Part shown: positions 53,536 to 62,671 of the stretch, piece by piece
How the letters are laid out: the number at the start of each line of letters is the position of its first letter
Numbering within the stretch: the first letter of the stretch is position 1
DNA from: Salinibacterium xinjiangense
Lineage (GTDB): Bacteria > Actinomycetota > Actinomycetes > Actinomycetales > Microbacteriaceae
Assembly (NCBI RefSeq): GCF_014645015.1
Contig: NZ_BMLC01000004.1
Span: 1 to 64,000, forward strand
Length of the DNA stretch: 64,000 nt
Reading direction: 5' to 3'
Notes under the pieces: generated by a model
What the model was told of the DNA's origin: nothing
Seen by the model: only the letters and a program-made list of their open reading frames with translations
The model's database searches: none
Position numbers and translations under genes: made by a program

Positions 53536-53627
53536 CAGGTATCACTGGGTCAGGTATCACTGGGTCGGGCATCACTGGGTCGGGCATCAGCGGAGTCAGA
53601 CATCCGCGGAGTCAGGCATCACTGGGA
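53536..53627. repeat. Six 15-16 bp tandem repeats
   Basis: Units at 53536, 53551, 53566, 53581, 53597 and 53613, consensus CAGGCATCACTGGGT; the fourth and fifth are 16 bases with CGGAGT endings. The last unit overlaps the 3' end and stop codon of the lipase-like gene at 53619, and the array fills the whole gap between two convergent genes. Confidence 0.88.
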
Positions 53628-55163
53628 CGGCACTCGCTCGTACTGGTAGGCGGTGCTGGTGACAGAGGTGGCACCACTGCTGAACGAATCGAGTCGCGAG
53701 CCCGTCTTCGTGATCTGGTCGCTCCGCGCCTTATCCATGAGCCGTGCCGTCTCTTCGTAGTACTCATAGTGGTGAGCCGGTACCGCGTAATCTGTCGGCA
53801 CCTCCCTGCCCGAGAAGACCGCCCGCTCGACGAGCACTGCATGGTTGTTGACCTGTTCACCGCCAAGAGCCGGAACGATGTCGTCGGTGTGCTCGACGAT
53901 CACAGTGGGGAATCCTTCAGGGATCTGCACCTGGCCCGTCGGGCCACCGAAAGACGCCAGCCCCTGCGTGTTGTAGTCACCGGATGCCGCCAATCGCGCT
54001 GCGGTCCCGCCTCCCTGCGAGTAGCCGGTGAACTGAACCGGGCTTGACGAATCGATCCCCGCAAGTTCCATCGCTGCGGCGACGGACGCATAGCTTCCCC
54101 CGCCGAAGCCCGCGGCGTTGGCCATATTGCTCGTCATATCCCATGGTTCACTGTCTGCCGACGGCGAGAATGTCACGGTGCCCGCAATGTAGACCTCGAA
54201 CCTGTCGACGTCACCCGGCGTTGAATACTTCTCTATGACCACCTGGGCGCCATCTGTCGTTTCAGTGTCTGGCACTCGTGACAATCGTTCGGCGAAACCA
54301 TTCGGGCTGCCCGACACCGTCTGCATGTGCGTGTCGACGAGCCTCACCGGAGTCTCCTTGAAGAGCCCGATCGTGGAACCGGCACGCATGACCGCGGTGG
54401 AACCGATCATCACCCCGGCGCCACCGAGCAGGCTGGTCAACTGCGGCGGCACACCCAACGCTCCGGCCACCACATCGCCCGACGCCTGCGAGGCAAGGCG
54501 CACGAGATCGACGGTGAGCGGATTGGTGATGATCTCGTTGTGCTCCCTGAACCAGGGTGCCGGATGCGATTCACCGGACCGCCCCGCTTGCGAAGTGCTG
54601 AACGGAGAAGAACCCAGCGGAGAAGAACCGAGCGGAGACCGGCTGGGTTGATTCGGGCCTCGTTGATTCGGGCCTCGTTGATTTGGGCCGAATCGATTCG
54701 GGCCTTGCCCACCCGCGTTCGCCTTTTCGATCAGGATTCCGCCAGCGACGCCGAGTACAGCCGTCCCAGTGAGGGTTGCGAGCAACAGCATCGGCGAGAA
54801 CCTTGCGAGCATCGCCCCGAACTGGCCGGTGAACTCATGGATCATGCGACCGACGAAATGCTCGGCGAATCCGTAGCCGGCCGCGGCTGCCTCGATCGCG
54901 GACTCCATGGCTCTGGACTGCAGCTCGACCTCAGCGATGACCATTCTGGCCCTGTGGATCTCGGCCTCAGCGTCAAAAGCGCTCGCGGGTGCGGCCGCCG
55001 ACCTCAGCTGCCACGGGGAGACGAGCGAGTCGATAACTCCGAGGTCACTCCCGAGAGCCGACATCTCGCGCCAGAGCTCCCGCAACTGCTCGGCACAGGT
55101 GAACAATTCATCGGTACCCACCGCGAAAGACCCGCTACCTCCGATGACCAATTCGTCACCCAT
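53619..55163 (-). CDS. Two-domain protein: helical N-terminus plus lipase-like alpha/beta hydrolase
   Basis: 514 residues from the ATG at 55163. Residues 1-120 are helical with no signal peptide ('LFTCAEQLRELWREMSALGS', 'EIHRARMVIAEVELQSRAME'), reminiscent of secreted WXG/LXG-type N-terminal domains. A hydrophobic segment ('MLLLATLTGTAVLGVAGGIL') follows, then a low-complexity linker with GPNQR and PLGSS repeats. The C-terminal half is a hydrolase with the GxSxG elbow 'FTGYSQGGGTAARLA', a probable Asp in 'VIVEHTDDIVPALGG', and a His in 'YAVPAHHYEYYEE'. The start overlaps the stop of the WxG-like gene by 8 bases. A type VII-like secreted lipase or esterase is suggested but not proved. Confidence 0.8.
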   Translation of the reverse strand: MGDELVIGGSGSFAVGTDELFTCAEQLRELWREMSALGSDLGVIDSLVSPWQLRSAAAPASAFDAEAEIHRARMVIAEVELQSRAMESAIEAAAAGYGFAEHFVGRMIHEFTGQFGAMLARFSPMLLLATLTGTAVLGVAGGILIEKANAGGQGPNRFGPNQRGPNQRGPNQPSRSPLGSSPLGSSPFSTSQAGRSGESHPAPWFREHNEIITNPLTVDLVRLASQASGDVVAGALGVPPQLTSLLGGAGVMIGSTAVMRAGSTIGLFKETPVRLVDTHMQTVSGSPNGFAERLSRVPDTETTDGAQVVIEKYSTPGDVDRFEVYIAGTVTFSPSADSEPWDMTSNMANAAGFGGGSYASVAAAMELAGIDSSSPVQFTGYSQGGGTAARLAASGDYNTQGLASFGGPTGQVQIPEGFPTVIVEHTDDIVPALGGEQVNNHAVLVERAVFSGREVPTDYAVPAHHYEYYEETARLMDKARSDQITKTGSRLDSFSSGATSVTSTAYQYERVPSQ

Positions 55164-55452
55164 CGGAACCCATTCCTGCGATTGCGTTCCGCGTCGATTG
55201 GATGGCCGAACGGATCGTAGCGATGCCGTCATCCATCGTCACCCCAAGTCCGCCCAACGCCGAGTCGAACGCCAGTTTCGTCAGACCACGCCACGACCCC
55301 GCTGTAGCGGGAACGAGCACATGGCGGGCACGCTCCAGCCGCCAGAGAAGGTGGGTGAGTTCGCGCGCCTGGTTTTCCAGGTCAGCGAGAACCTGCTGCG
55401 CAATCTGGGGATCGGGTGCACTGCCTGTCGCGAGATTCGTCGAGTAGTTCAA
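55156..55452 (-). CDS. Small helical WxG-type protein
   Basis: 98 residues from a TTG start with AAAGG 6 bases upstream; the longer open frame has no ribosome-binding site. Two helices flank 'TAGSWRGLTKLAFDSALGGL', a WxG turn as in WXG100 proteins. The N-terminal helix is 'AQQVLADLENQARELTHLLW'. It overlaps the two-domain lipase-like gene by 8 bases, which resembles the small-partner/large-effector layout of type VII secretion loci. No EssC/EccC ATPase or other secretion component is in the window. Confidence 0.7.
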   Translation of the reverse strand: MNYSTNLATGSAPDPQIAQQVLADLENQARELTHLLWRLERARHVLVPATAGSWRGLTKLAFDSALGGLGVTMDDGIATIRSAIQSTRNAIAGMGSDG

Positions 55453-55603
55453 CTGTGGCCTTTCCCGATGCGTAGTTCGATGCGATGTGGTGCTTGCTGC
55501 AGCGTGCAGGAGCGCGACCCGGCACGGTAGACGGGACGGCAACCGGTGGCGATTGTGGAGAATCGGTTCGTGTGGGCGAGAAGAACTGCGCAACAATAGG
55601 TGG

Positions 55604-56128
55604 GTGAGTTTTGAGCAGAGTTTCATCGAAACCGCACGATTTCGCGTGTGTTTCGTCTGCACAGGCAACATCTGCCGTTCACCCATGGCCGAGACCATTC
55701 TCAAGCGGCTGGCCTCCCAGTCGGGGCTGGGTGGCAACGTCTCGATCACCTCCGCCGGCACGGGCGACTGGCACGTCGGCGAACCGGCCGACGACCGCAC
55801 ACTGGCAGCCCTGGCATCCCGGGGATACAACGCTTCCGGTCATCGCGGCCGTCAGTTCGACCCTGCCTGGTTCGATGAACTCGATCTCGTGGTCGTCTTC
55901 GATCGCAGCCAGGAGCGCACCCTCAAGTCATGGGCATCGACAGACCAGGATCGATCGAAGGTGCAACTTCTGTTGTCATTCGACAGTAGGCAGTCCCCGA
56001 TGAACGATGTCCCAGACCCGTATTATTCTGACGCCGCACTCTTCGACCAGGTGCTGTCGATGATCGAAAAAGCCTGCGCTGCACTCTTCCGCCAGATCAC
56101 ACCAGGAATCCGACAGGGAACATCATGA
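55604..56128 (+). CDS. Low-molecular-weight protein tyrosine phosphatase
   Basis: 174 residues from a GTG start. The P-loop 'VCFVCTGNICRSPMAET' holds the catalytic Cys and Arg (CX5R), and the general acid Asp is in 'DVPDPYYSDAALFDQVLSMI'. It may dephosphorylate tyrosine or act in arsenate-type chemistry, but arsenate reductases of this fold lack the DPYY segment. It is coupled to purB by a 4-base ATGA overlap, which is unusual for a phosphatase. The gap to the divergent WxG-like gene (151 bases) holds both promoters. Confidence 0.93.
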   Translation: MSFEQSFIETARFRVCFVCTGNICRSPMAETILKRLASQSGLGGNVSITSAGTGDWHVGEPADDRTLAALASRGYNASGHRGRQFDPAWFDELDLVVVFDRSQERTLKSWASTDQDRSKVQLLLSFDSRQSPMNDVPDPYYSDAALFDQVLSMIEKACAALFRQITPGIRQGTS

Positions 56129-57507
56129 GCTTGCCCGAACAACCACTGAGCCCGCTTGACGGACGATACCGACCCATGGTCGTCGGTCTCGGAGACCATC
56201 TCTCTGAGGCTGGTCTCAACCGCGCGCGGGTGCGCGTCGAGGTGGAGTGGCTGCTTTACCTCACCGACCATGAATTGTTTGGCTCGCAGCGAGTCGAACA
56301 CGAACAGGCACGCCAATTGCGCGAGTTCGCCGCCGATTTCGGCCAGCCTGAGATCGACCAGCTCGCCGCCCTGGAGGCCACCACCCGGCACGATGTCAAA
56401 GCCGTCGAATACCTCGTTCGCGCCAAACTCACCGAGCTCGGTCTCACCGATATCGCTGAGCTCACCCACTTCGCGGCGACGAGCGAAGACATCAACAACC
56501 TGTCGTACGCCATCACGATCAGCGCGGCCGTGCGCGAGGTCTGGCTGCCGAGGCTGCGCGCGGTGATCGAGTCTCTTCGCACCCTCTCCATCGAACTGAG
56601 GGATGATGCGATGCTCGCCCATACCCACGGCCAACCCGCCACCCCCACCACCATGGGCAAAGAGTTCGCCGTCTTCGTACACCGCCTCGAGCGCATCACA
56701 GCGAAGATTGAAGCCACCGAGTTCCTGGGCAAATTCAACGGTGCCACCGGCACGTACGCAGCCCACCTGGCCGCCGACTCCGAGCAGGACTGGCCCGGGA
56801 TCTCGCGTGAATTCGTCACGGGCCTCGGTCTGCAATGGAATCCACTCACCACCCAGATCGAATCGCACGACTGGCAGGTTGACCTGTACCAGCAGATGAG
56901 CCACGCCGCGCGCATCCTGCACAATCTGTGCACGGACGTGTGGTCGTACATCAGCACCGGATATTTTCGCCAGATTCCGCAGGCAGGGGCGACGGGCTCA
57001 TCGACGATGCCCCACAAGATCAACCCGATTCGGTTCGAAAACGCTGAAGCCAATCTCGAGCTCTCCAGCGCGCTGCTCGAATCCCTGGCACAGACCCTCG
57101 TCACGTCGCGCCTTCAGCGTGACCTGACCGACTCGACCACCCAGCGCAACATCGGAGTCGCTTTCGGTCACTCCCTGGTCGCCTTCGAGAACATCCTCCG
57201 CGGTCTGAAAGAGATAGACCTCGATCGCGAGAGACTCGCCGCAGATCTCGATAGCAACTGGGAGATTCTCGGTGAAGCTATCCAGACGGTCATCCGCGTC
57301 GAGATCACAGCCGGCCGAAGCTCGATCACCGATCCTTACGCGATCCTGAAAGATCTGACCCGCGGGAAGCGCATCGGGCAGTCGGAGCTCGTCGAATTCA
57401 TCGATGGTCTCGACATCGGCCAGGACGCGAAGGACCGGCTGCGCGTCCTGACACCGGCGACATATGCCGGGCTCGCGTCACAACTCGTGAACTACATCGA
57501 AAGCTGA
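56125..57507 (+). CDS. purB: Adenylosuccinate lyase
   Basis: 460 residues of the fumarase/aspartase superfamily. The signature loop 'GSSTMPHKINPIRFENAEAN' is near 293-312, and further motifs are 'ATSEDINNLSYAITISAAVR' and 'AHTHGQPATPTTMGKEFAVF' (His near 171). The enzyme acts twice in purine synthesis, releasing fumarate from SAICAR and from adenylosuccinate. Length and features match the long E. coli-type PurB. It starts within the phosphatase stop codon. No other pur genes are adjacent. Confidence 0.97.
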   Translation: MSLPEQPLSPLDGRYRPMVVGLGDHLSEAGLNRARVRVEVEWLLYLTDHELFGSQRVEHEQARQLREFAADFGQPEIDQLAALEATTRHDVKAVEYLVRAKLTELGLTDIAELTHFAATSEDINNLSYAITISAAVREVWLPRLRAVIESLRTLSIELRDDAMLAHTHGQPATPTTMGKEFAVFVHRLERITAKIEATEFLGKFNGATGTYAAHLAADSEQDWPGISREFVTGLGLQWNPLTTQIESHDWQVDLYQQMSHAARILHNLCTDVWSYISTGYFRQIPQAGATGSSTMPHKINPIRFENAEANLELSSALLESLAQTLVTSRLQRDLTDSTTQRNIGVAFGHSLVAFENILRGLKEIDLDRERLAADLDSNWEILGEAIQTVIRVEITAGRSSITDPYAILKDLTRGKRIGQSELVEFIDGLDIGQDAKDRLRVLTPATYAGLASQLVNYIES

Positions 57508-57522
57508 CTGTCTTGAGGGCCG

Positions 57523-57570
57523 AGTACATCGAGGGGTAAGTACATCGACGCGCCGAGTACATCGACGCGC
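57523..57570. repeat. Three copies of a 15-bp direct repeat downstream of purB
   Basis: AGTACATCGACGCGC occurs at 57539-57553 and 57556-57570, with a variant AGTACATCGAGGGGT at 57523-57537. The spacing is 16-17 bases. It begins 16 bases after the purB stop. Confidence 0.85.
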
Positions 57571-57718
57571 ATTGCCACCAGTGCGGTGGCCCTCAGGCTG
57601 TAAGCAATCGGCCCGTGCTCACCAGCCCGGCTATCCGCACCAGACAGGCTGTCCGCGCGAGACAGGCTGCAGGCCCGGACCTTCGACCGGTTGCCAACCG
57701 AGTACCTGACGCCCGGTT

Positions 57719-57979
57719 TCAGTGGCCCAGTGGCCGATTGCCCTGTTCGTCATCCTGTTCGGCGAGATCGATCTTCTCGTCGCCCGTGGGCTGCACCGCG
57801 AGCGAGAGCATCGCCAGCACGACCAGCGACACAATAAAGGCGATGCCCGTGAATATCAGCGCCACTACCAACTCGCGCGTCGACATCAGTACGACAAGAC
57901 CGGCGAACACGCCCAGGATGCCTGACAGCACAAGCAGCTCGAGCGGGCGTGTGCGGTCGTTGCGGCGCGGCTTCCTCAT
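57719..57979 (-). CDS. Small two-helix membrane protein
   Basis: 86 residues from the ATG at 57979, overlapping the stop of the upstream membrane gene (ATGA). Two hydrophobic segments ('LELLVLSGILGVFAGLVVLM' and 'LVVALIFTGIAFIVSLVVLA') flank a short loop, then an acidic tail 'DEKIDLAEQDDEQG'. Length and layout match small actinobacterial membrane proteins with no assigned role. Coupled translation suggests interaction with the 206-residue partner. Confidence 0.78.
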   Translation of the reverse strand: MRKPRRNDRTRPLELLVLSGILGVFAGLVVLMSTRELVVALIFTGIAFIVSLVVLAMLSLAVQPTGDEKIDLAEQDDEQGNRPLGH

Positions 57980-58596
57980 CGTGACCCCGCCTCGGTCATC
58001 ACAGCAGAACCGGCGCCCTCGGAAGGCGCCCATTTGAGGGAGAGCCCGGCAATCGACAGGTAGACCCCGAAGATTGCCCAGTATGCGCCAAGCGTGCCGA
58101 CGATGATGATGGATGCCGTCAGCTCGCGTACGACCCCATCCGGGCCGGTGAACGCCTGCTGGAAGCCCGGCGGTACCAGCAGCACGGCCAATGCGAGCAG
58201 TGCAGTGAGAGCTCCGACGAATATCCGATCCCGAGCGCAGCGGTCTCGTCCTCGACTGCGCAGGCCCAGATAGAGCTCAAGGAGTCCGGTGATTGCGGCG
58301 AACGCGGTGAGGAGGAATACGAAAAACGGCAGCCCGCCACCGGGAAGCGCCAGCGCCAGTACTCCGGCAAGCACAGTGATGAGCCCCTGGGACAGCGTGA
58401 CGGTTCGCGTGATGCCGCGCACCCCGAGCCGCAGGGCCGATGCCACCAGGATTGCACCAGCGCTCACGGAAAATATACCGAACGTCAGGTAGCCAAGCGG
58501 GGCCGAGTGATCGGCCGTGAAGGTGATGACCAATGCAAGCGCCAGCGCAGGTACAGCTCGCCCCACGGGCACGTACCAGGGCGTTGAAAGTTCCAC
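57976..58596 (-). CDS. DUF308 (HdeD-like) multi-pass membrane protein
   Basis: 206 residues with six membrane helices, for example 'AVPALALALVITFTADHSAP', 'ITVLAGVLALALPGGGLPFF' and 'IIIVGTLGAYWAIFGVYLSI'. The repeated two-helix pattern and 'LSQGLITVLAGVLAL' and 'GLLELYLGLRSR' phrases are typical of HdeD/DUF308 proteins. In enterobacteria HdeD is linked to acid resistance; no role is known for actinobacterial homologues. It is upstream of and coupled to the small membrane gene at 57719. Confidence 0.8.
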   Translation of the reverse strand: MELSTPWYVPVGRAVPALALALVITFTADHSAPLGYLTFGIFSVSAGAILVASALRLGVRGITRTVTLSQGLITVLAGVLALALPGGGLPFFVFLLTAFAAITGLLELYLGLRSRGRDRCARDRIFVGALTALLALAVLLVPPGFQQAFTGPDGVVRELTASIIIVGTLGAYWAIFGVYLSIAGLSLKWAPSEGAGSAVMTEAGSR

Positions 58597-58727
58597 ATTT
58601 CCAGTGTAGACCGCGTCGGATGTGCATCGGCCCCACCGGGTCGCCGCACGTTTGACGCCGGATTCGAAGCCGTCAGCGACGCACGCAACCCTGGTGTCTC
58701 AGTCGATAGCAGCGCTAGATTCCGGTG

Positions 58728-59567
58728 TCATCTGGTGGACGGTGGGCGACGCGCAACCACGACCGTGACCCCTTTGGCGCGCAATCGTGCAATGTGGGTC
58801 GGGTCGGTCTCTCCGTCGACCACGACAGCGTCGAAATCAGTCAACGGCATGAGAGCGTGCAGAGCCCGCTTGCCAAATTTCGTGTGATCCGCAAGGAGGA
58901 TGCGGCGTGTGGATGATTCGAACATCGCCTGTTTGACGTCGACGGTATCCAGCGTCTGGTGAAACACCATGTCATCGGTGATGGCCGCGGTGGACATAAT
59001 CAGAAGGTCAGCACGCATGGCCTTGATCGCGGTGGTGGTGATGTGACCCATGAAGGCACTGCACCAGTTGTGGTACTGGCCACCAAGCCCGAGGAGGGTG
59101 ACACCGTTGGTTCCGCGAAGTTGCTCCATGACGGTGAGGGTGTTGGTGATCACGGTAAGGGGCCGCTTCGTCCGAAGGTGCGGCACAAGGTGCGCGGTTG
59201 TGGTGGAGTCGTCCAGCATGATGGCCTGGCCGGGCTCGATGAATTCCAGCGCGGCGTGGGCGATGGATTCTTTCTCGCCTAGCTGACGACTCGAACGATA
59301 TAGGTCGCTGGATTCGACAAGCGCCGTAGACATCGCCGTAGCCATACCCCGGCTCTTTCGGATGACCCCGCGCCCATCCAGCTCGTCGAGGTCGCGATGT
59401 ACCGTCATGATGCTGATGTCAAAGCGTGCGGCGAGTTGTTCAATGCGGATGGAGCCTTCGGCCATGACCGCTACCGTGATGGCGCGCTGGCGCTCGGACC
59501 GGCGGTTCTGGGGCACGTTGCCGGCATTCTCAAGGTCAGTTGTGACCAAAAATCCACCTGTGCTCAC
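58728..59567 (-). CDS. DeoR/GlpR-family transcriptional regulator
   Basis: 279 residues. DeoR helix-turn-helix: 'RSERQRAITVAVMAEGSIRI' then 'EQLAARFDISIMTVHRDLDE' and 'LDGRGVIRKSRGMA'. The C-terminal sugar-phosphate sensing domain has 'EPGQAIMLDDSTTTAHLVPH' and 'LLADHTKFGKRALHALMPL'. The GTG start lies within the stop of the TIM-type isomerase (GTGA). As the last gene of the operon it should be an autoregulated repressor responding to a phosphorylated intermediate of the pathway. Confidence 0.93.
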   Translation of the reverse strand: MSTGGFLVTTDLENAGNVPQNRRSERQRAITVAVMAEGSIRIEQLAARFDISIMTVHRDLDELDGRGVIRKSRGMATAMSTALVESSDLYRSSRQLGEKESIAHAALEFIEPGQAIMLDDSTTTAHLVPHLRTKRPLTVITNTLTVMEQLRGTNGVTLLGLGGQYHNWCSAFMGHITTTAIKAMRADLLIMSTAAITDDMVFHQTLDTVDVKQAMFESSTRRILLADHTKFGKRALHALMPLTDFDAVVVDGETDPTHIARLRAKGVTVVVARRPPSTR

Positions 59568-60358
59568 CGGAGTCCGGCCGCCTCGTCGAGAATGTGCTCG
59601 AGTTCACCAGGCTGGTGTGCGAAGCGACCAAGGAAGAGGCCGTCGATATTGTTACCGAGCGACGTCAGGGTGCCGCGCTGCGCGCTGCCGCCATAGATTA
59701 CCGTCGACGATCCCAACCAGGACTCGCCACTGAGCCGGTCACGCAAAGCCTGCGCGACAACGCCCACAGAGTCAGGCGATGCTGGCATCTCTGCGCCGAT
59801 CGCCCACTCCGGCTCGTAAGCGACAACAATCTCCGGGCTCGAATCTGTCCGCACCACCGTCGCAAGCGCGGAATCCAACTGGGCAATACAGGCACTGGCC
59901 GCGTCCGCGGCTGACATCTTTTCTCTCTCGCCGACGCAGAGCACCGGCGTGAGCCCGTTGCGGAAGGCTGCCTCAAGCTTCAGCTTCACCACGTCATCGC
60001 CCTCCCCGAACACGTTGCGTCGCTCCGCATGACCGACCTCGACGAAGCTGCACCCTATCTCGCGCAGGTCAGCACCACTTGTTGCGCCTGTGAAGGCGCC
60101 ACGATCCTCCCAATGGAGGTCCTGCGCACCCCAACGAATGTGCGTTCCTTCGAGAGCGTCACTGACAGCGGGGACCGCAGGCAGCGACGGGAGTACAAAA
60201 AGCTTTACCGTCCCGCTTTTTATCGCGGGGTGGCCGTTGGCAATGGTCGCGACATCACGTGCCCACTGCGCACTCTGAGCGATGTTCATATAGAGCTTGA
60301 GGCTGACTCCGAGCACCACCGGGCGTGTGGCGGCGTTGTCAGGCACGCGGATCATCAC
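59564..60358 (-). CDS. Triosephosphate isomerase-family protein, probably tetrulose-phosphate isomerase
   Basis: 264 residues with a TIM barrel. The catalytic Lys is in '[14 protein letters not shown]' (normal TIM has NWK; here Ser-Leu-Lys), the His in '[17 protein letters not shown]', and the Glu in '[13 protein letters not shown]'. The phosphate-binding loop '[20 protein letters not shown]' is present. The altered NxK site, absence from a gap-pgk-tpi cluster, and pairing with RpiB and DhaK-L genes match the second TIM paralogues of tetritol catabolism (EryH/DerI-like), which interconvert erythrulose and erythrose phosphates. It overlaps the rpiB stop by 4 bases. Confidence 0.87.
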   Translation of the reverse strand: MMIRVPDNAATRPVVLGVSLKLYMNIAQSAQWARDVATIANGHPAIKSGTVKLFVLPSLPAVPAVSDALEGTHIRWGAQDLHWEDRGAFTGATSGADLREIGCSFVEVGHAERRNVFGEGDDVVKLKLEAAFRNGLTPVLCVGEREKMSAADAASACIAQLDSALATVVRTDSSPEIVVAYEPEWAIGAEMPASPDSVGVVAQALRDRLSGESWLGSSTVIYGGSAQRGTLTSLGNNIDGLFLGRFAHQPGELEHILDEAAGLR

Positions 60359-60828
60359 CCACAGCTACCTGTCTGCTCGTATTCGTCAAGAGTGGCAACT
60401 TTTTCGGCGGACGGCGACGAGTCGTCGAATTCGTACCCAAGCCATTCCCTTGCGAGGCGCCGAGCCAACTCGAGACCGACGACGCGCTGACCGAAAGTCA
60501 GAACCTGTGCGTTATTGCTGAGCACACTGCGCTCCACGCTGTAGCTGTCATGCGCGGTGACGGCCCTGATTCCTGGCACCTTATTGGCGGCTATCGCAAC
60601 GCCCAGCCCCGTGCCACACACTAAAAGGGCTCGATCGGCCGATCCGTCTCGAATAATCTCGGCGGCAGCAATCGCTACGCGGGGGTAGGAGGTGTGCCCG
60701 TCAGCATCAACGCCGACATCGATGACCGATGACACACGAGGGTCTTTCTCGAGGTCTGCTTTTAGTGCCTCCTTATAGTCGAACCCCGCATCGTCGGATC
60801 CGATTACTACTCGCCAGGTGCGGCTCAT
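60355..60828 (-). CDS. rpiB: RpiB/LacA/LacB-type sugar-phosphate isomerase
   Basis: 157 residues. '[20 protein letters not shown]' is the N-terminal phosphate-binding region (usual GADHAG; here GSDDAG), '[20 protein letters not shown]' is the strand-loop with the active-site Cys, and '[20 protein letters not shown]' supplies the partner residues. The His of the usual DHAG motif is replaced by Asp. In tetritol pathways RpiB homologues (EryI) interconvert erythrulose 4-phosphate and erythrose 4-phosphate. It overlaps the DhaK-L stop by 4 bases and the TIM gene start by 4 bases. Confidence 0.92.
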   Translation of the reverse strand: MSRTWRVVIGSDDAGFDYKEALKADLEKDPRVSSVIDVGVDADGHTSYPRVAIAAAEIIRDGSADRALLVCGTGLGVAIAANKVPGIRAVTAHDSYSVERSVLSNNAQVLTFGQRVVGLELARRLAREWLGYEFDDSSPSAEKVATLDEYEQTGSCG

Positions 60829-62573
60829 GACTCTTCCTTTCGTAATGAAGCCTCCGTGAAGACTGCGGCTGCAGCCGTCATCGCAAGTGCGAGGGAGATT
60901 GCTCCCGGGTCCGGACTTCCGAGGCTCTTCTCCATATGTGGCCGCGCTCTGCCGACGCGGGGGAGCAGGTCGGCGGTCGCGACGGCTGCTGCTGTGGCAT
61001 CTTCTGCCGCTCTGCTCCAGGCAACGGCCAGGGTCTCGCCGTTGTCGATACGCGCGGTGAGGCCCAGCGTGAACGGCACCAGGGCGTCGACAAGCGTCTT
61101 GTCTCCGACCGATGCTCCGCCCATGCTCTGCACGATATCCCTCGCCGCGTCGACCGCCGCCGCGACGACATCCGCTCCGGGGCGTAACTGGTCACCGATT
61201 CGTTCACCTGCGGCGCGCAATCCGGCGCCCCACAGGGCACCCGACGTTCCGCCCGCTTTATTGGCCCAGGCGTCCCCTGCCCGACACAGGACCGTTCCGG
61301 CACCCGCACCCGCGGAGACAGCTGCCGATGCTTCATCGGCGGCCGCACGAGATCCTCGCTGCATACCGATGCCATGATCACCGTCACCCGCGACCGAATC
61401 GAGCCGACCCAATTCGAGTACCTGGCCATGGATGACGACTCGGATCGCTTCAATCACATCGCGCGCAGTACTCCCGGCCGCGGCGGAAGCCTCAGAACCA
61501 GCCACCTCGACGGAGTAGGTCTGATCGATGACCTGATCTGCCACCGCCGGTGTGTTGCTTTCTGCAACCGCTCCTTTACGGTACGCGGCAGAATACGCCG
61601 GCGACGTCCACGCAGCCTCCAGATCATCATCGAGCCAGATTAGGGTCAACGAAACCCCTGCCATCTCGAAGCTCGTAGCGAACTCCCCGACCTCGGGATC
61701 CACAACCGTGACCCCCGCCAGGTCGAGCTCGGCCACAATCGTTGCGAAGATGACGAAGAGTTCTTCGGACTTGACCGAGCCGAGCCCGTTGAGAATGACG
61801 CCCACGCGAGCTCCTCTGGCGTTCATCACGCCATCGAAGAGTTCGTTCAAAAGCCCCTCGACGAACAGTCCGCCAAGCTCGCGTGCCGAGGGCATCGGTC
61901 GCATGGCGATGCCGGGCTCTCCATGTATGCCCATTCCTACGGCCATCTGCCCCACGGGCACTGTGAACAGCGGTTCGGTCGCACCCGGAAGCGTGCAACC
62001 CGAGAAGGCAACGCCGAACGAGCGGGTGCGCTGGTTCGCCCGACGGGCCAGGTCAACGACGGCGTCGAGATCCATACCCTGCTCGGAGGCCCACGCGGCG
62101 ACACGGAATACCGCGAGGTCTCCGGCAATCCCACGACGCTTATCCCGTTCTTCAGGGGGTGCACTGAAAATATCGTCCGTGACTCTCACGGTCCGGCACG
62201 GGATACCCTCTGCCCGTAATCGCTGCTCCGCCAGGTCGAAATTGAGGACATCGCCTGCGTAATTGCCATAGCTGAGGAGCACCCCAGCGTCAGTCGCGAC
62301 CGATTTAGCAACTGTGTAGATTTGCTGCGCGCTCGGCGAGGCGAAGACATTACCCAGGGCCGCCGCGTGCGCGAGCCCAGCGCCAACGAGGCCCGCGAAC
62401 GCCGGATAGTGCCCGGATCCGCCGCCGATGACGACCGCGACCTGGTTTTCAGGCGTTGCGCTGGCTCGTGCCACCCCTCCGGGCACGCGCCTAACCAGGC
62501 GGCGATGGGCCGCGAGAAACCCGTCGACAGACTCCTCGGCAAAAGTGGCGGGATCGTTCAGAAGATAGCTCAT
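60825..62573 (-). CDS. DhaK-DhaL fusion kinase (dihydroxyacetone/erythrulose kinase-like)
   Basis: 582 residues. The DhaK domain (1-335) has '[20 protein letters not shown]' and the substrate-linking His217 in '[15 protein letters not shown]', which forms a hemiaminal with the keto group. The DhaL domain (about 365-575) has '[20 protein letters not shown]' for Mg-ATP and '[20 protein letters not shown]'. Both are intact, so it is an ATP-dependent kinase of dihydroxyacetone, or more probably, from context, of erythrulose (LerK/DerK-like). It is followed by coupled RpiB, TIM and DeoR genes. The ATG at 62573 begins the family's usual '[20 protein letters not shown]' start. Confidence 0.92.
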   Translation of the reverse strand: MSYLLNDPATFAEESVDGFLAAHRRLVRRVPGGVARASATPENQVAVVIGGGSGHYPAFAGLVGAGLAHAAALGNVFASPSAQQIYTVAKSVATDAGVLLSYGNYAGDVLNFDLAEQRLRAEGIPCRTVRVTDDIFSAPPEERDKRRGIAGDLAVFRVAAWASEQGMDLDAVVDLARRANQRTRSFGVAFSGCTLPGATEPLFTVPVGQMAVGMGIHGEPGIAMRPMPSARELGGLFVEGLLNELFDGVMNARGARVGVILNGLGSVKSEELFVIFATIVAELDLAGVTVVDPEVGEFATSFEMAGVSLTLIWLDDDLEAAWTSPAYSAAYRKGAVAESNTPAVADQVIDQTYSVEVAGSEASAAAGSTARDVIEAIRVVIHGQVLELGRLDSVAGDGDHGIGMQRGSRAAADEASAAVSAGAGAGTVLCRAGDAWANKAGGTSGALWGAGLRAAGERIGDQLRPGADVVAAAVDAARDIVQSMGGASVGDKTLVDALVPFTLGLTARIDNGETLAVAWSRAAEDATAAAVATADLLPRVGRARPHMEKSLGSPDPGAISLALAMTAAAAVFTEASLRKEES

Positions 62574-62671
62574 GGTGTCTCTCGTCGATGGGATGGTTCA
62601 GGGGACAGATTCGTGACGCCGTCCATCCCTGCGCGGTCGCGCGTGATGGCGTCGTCAGATATTTCTCCGGA

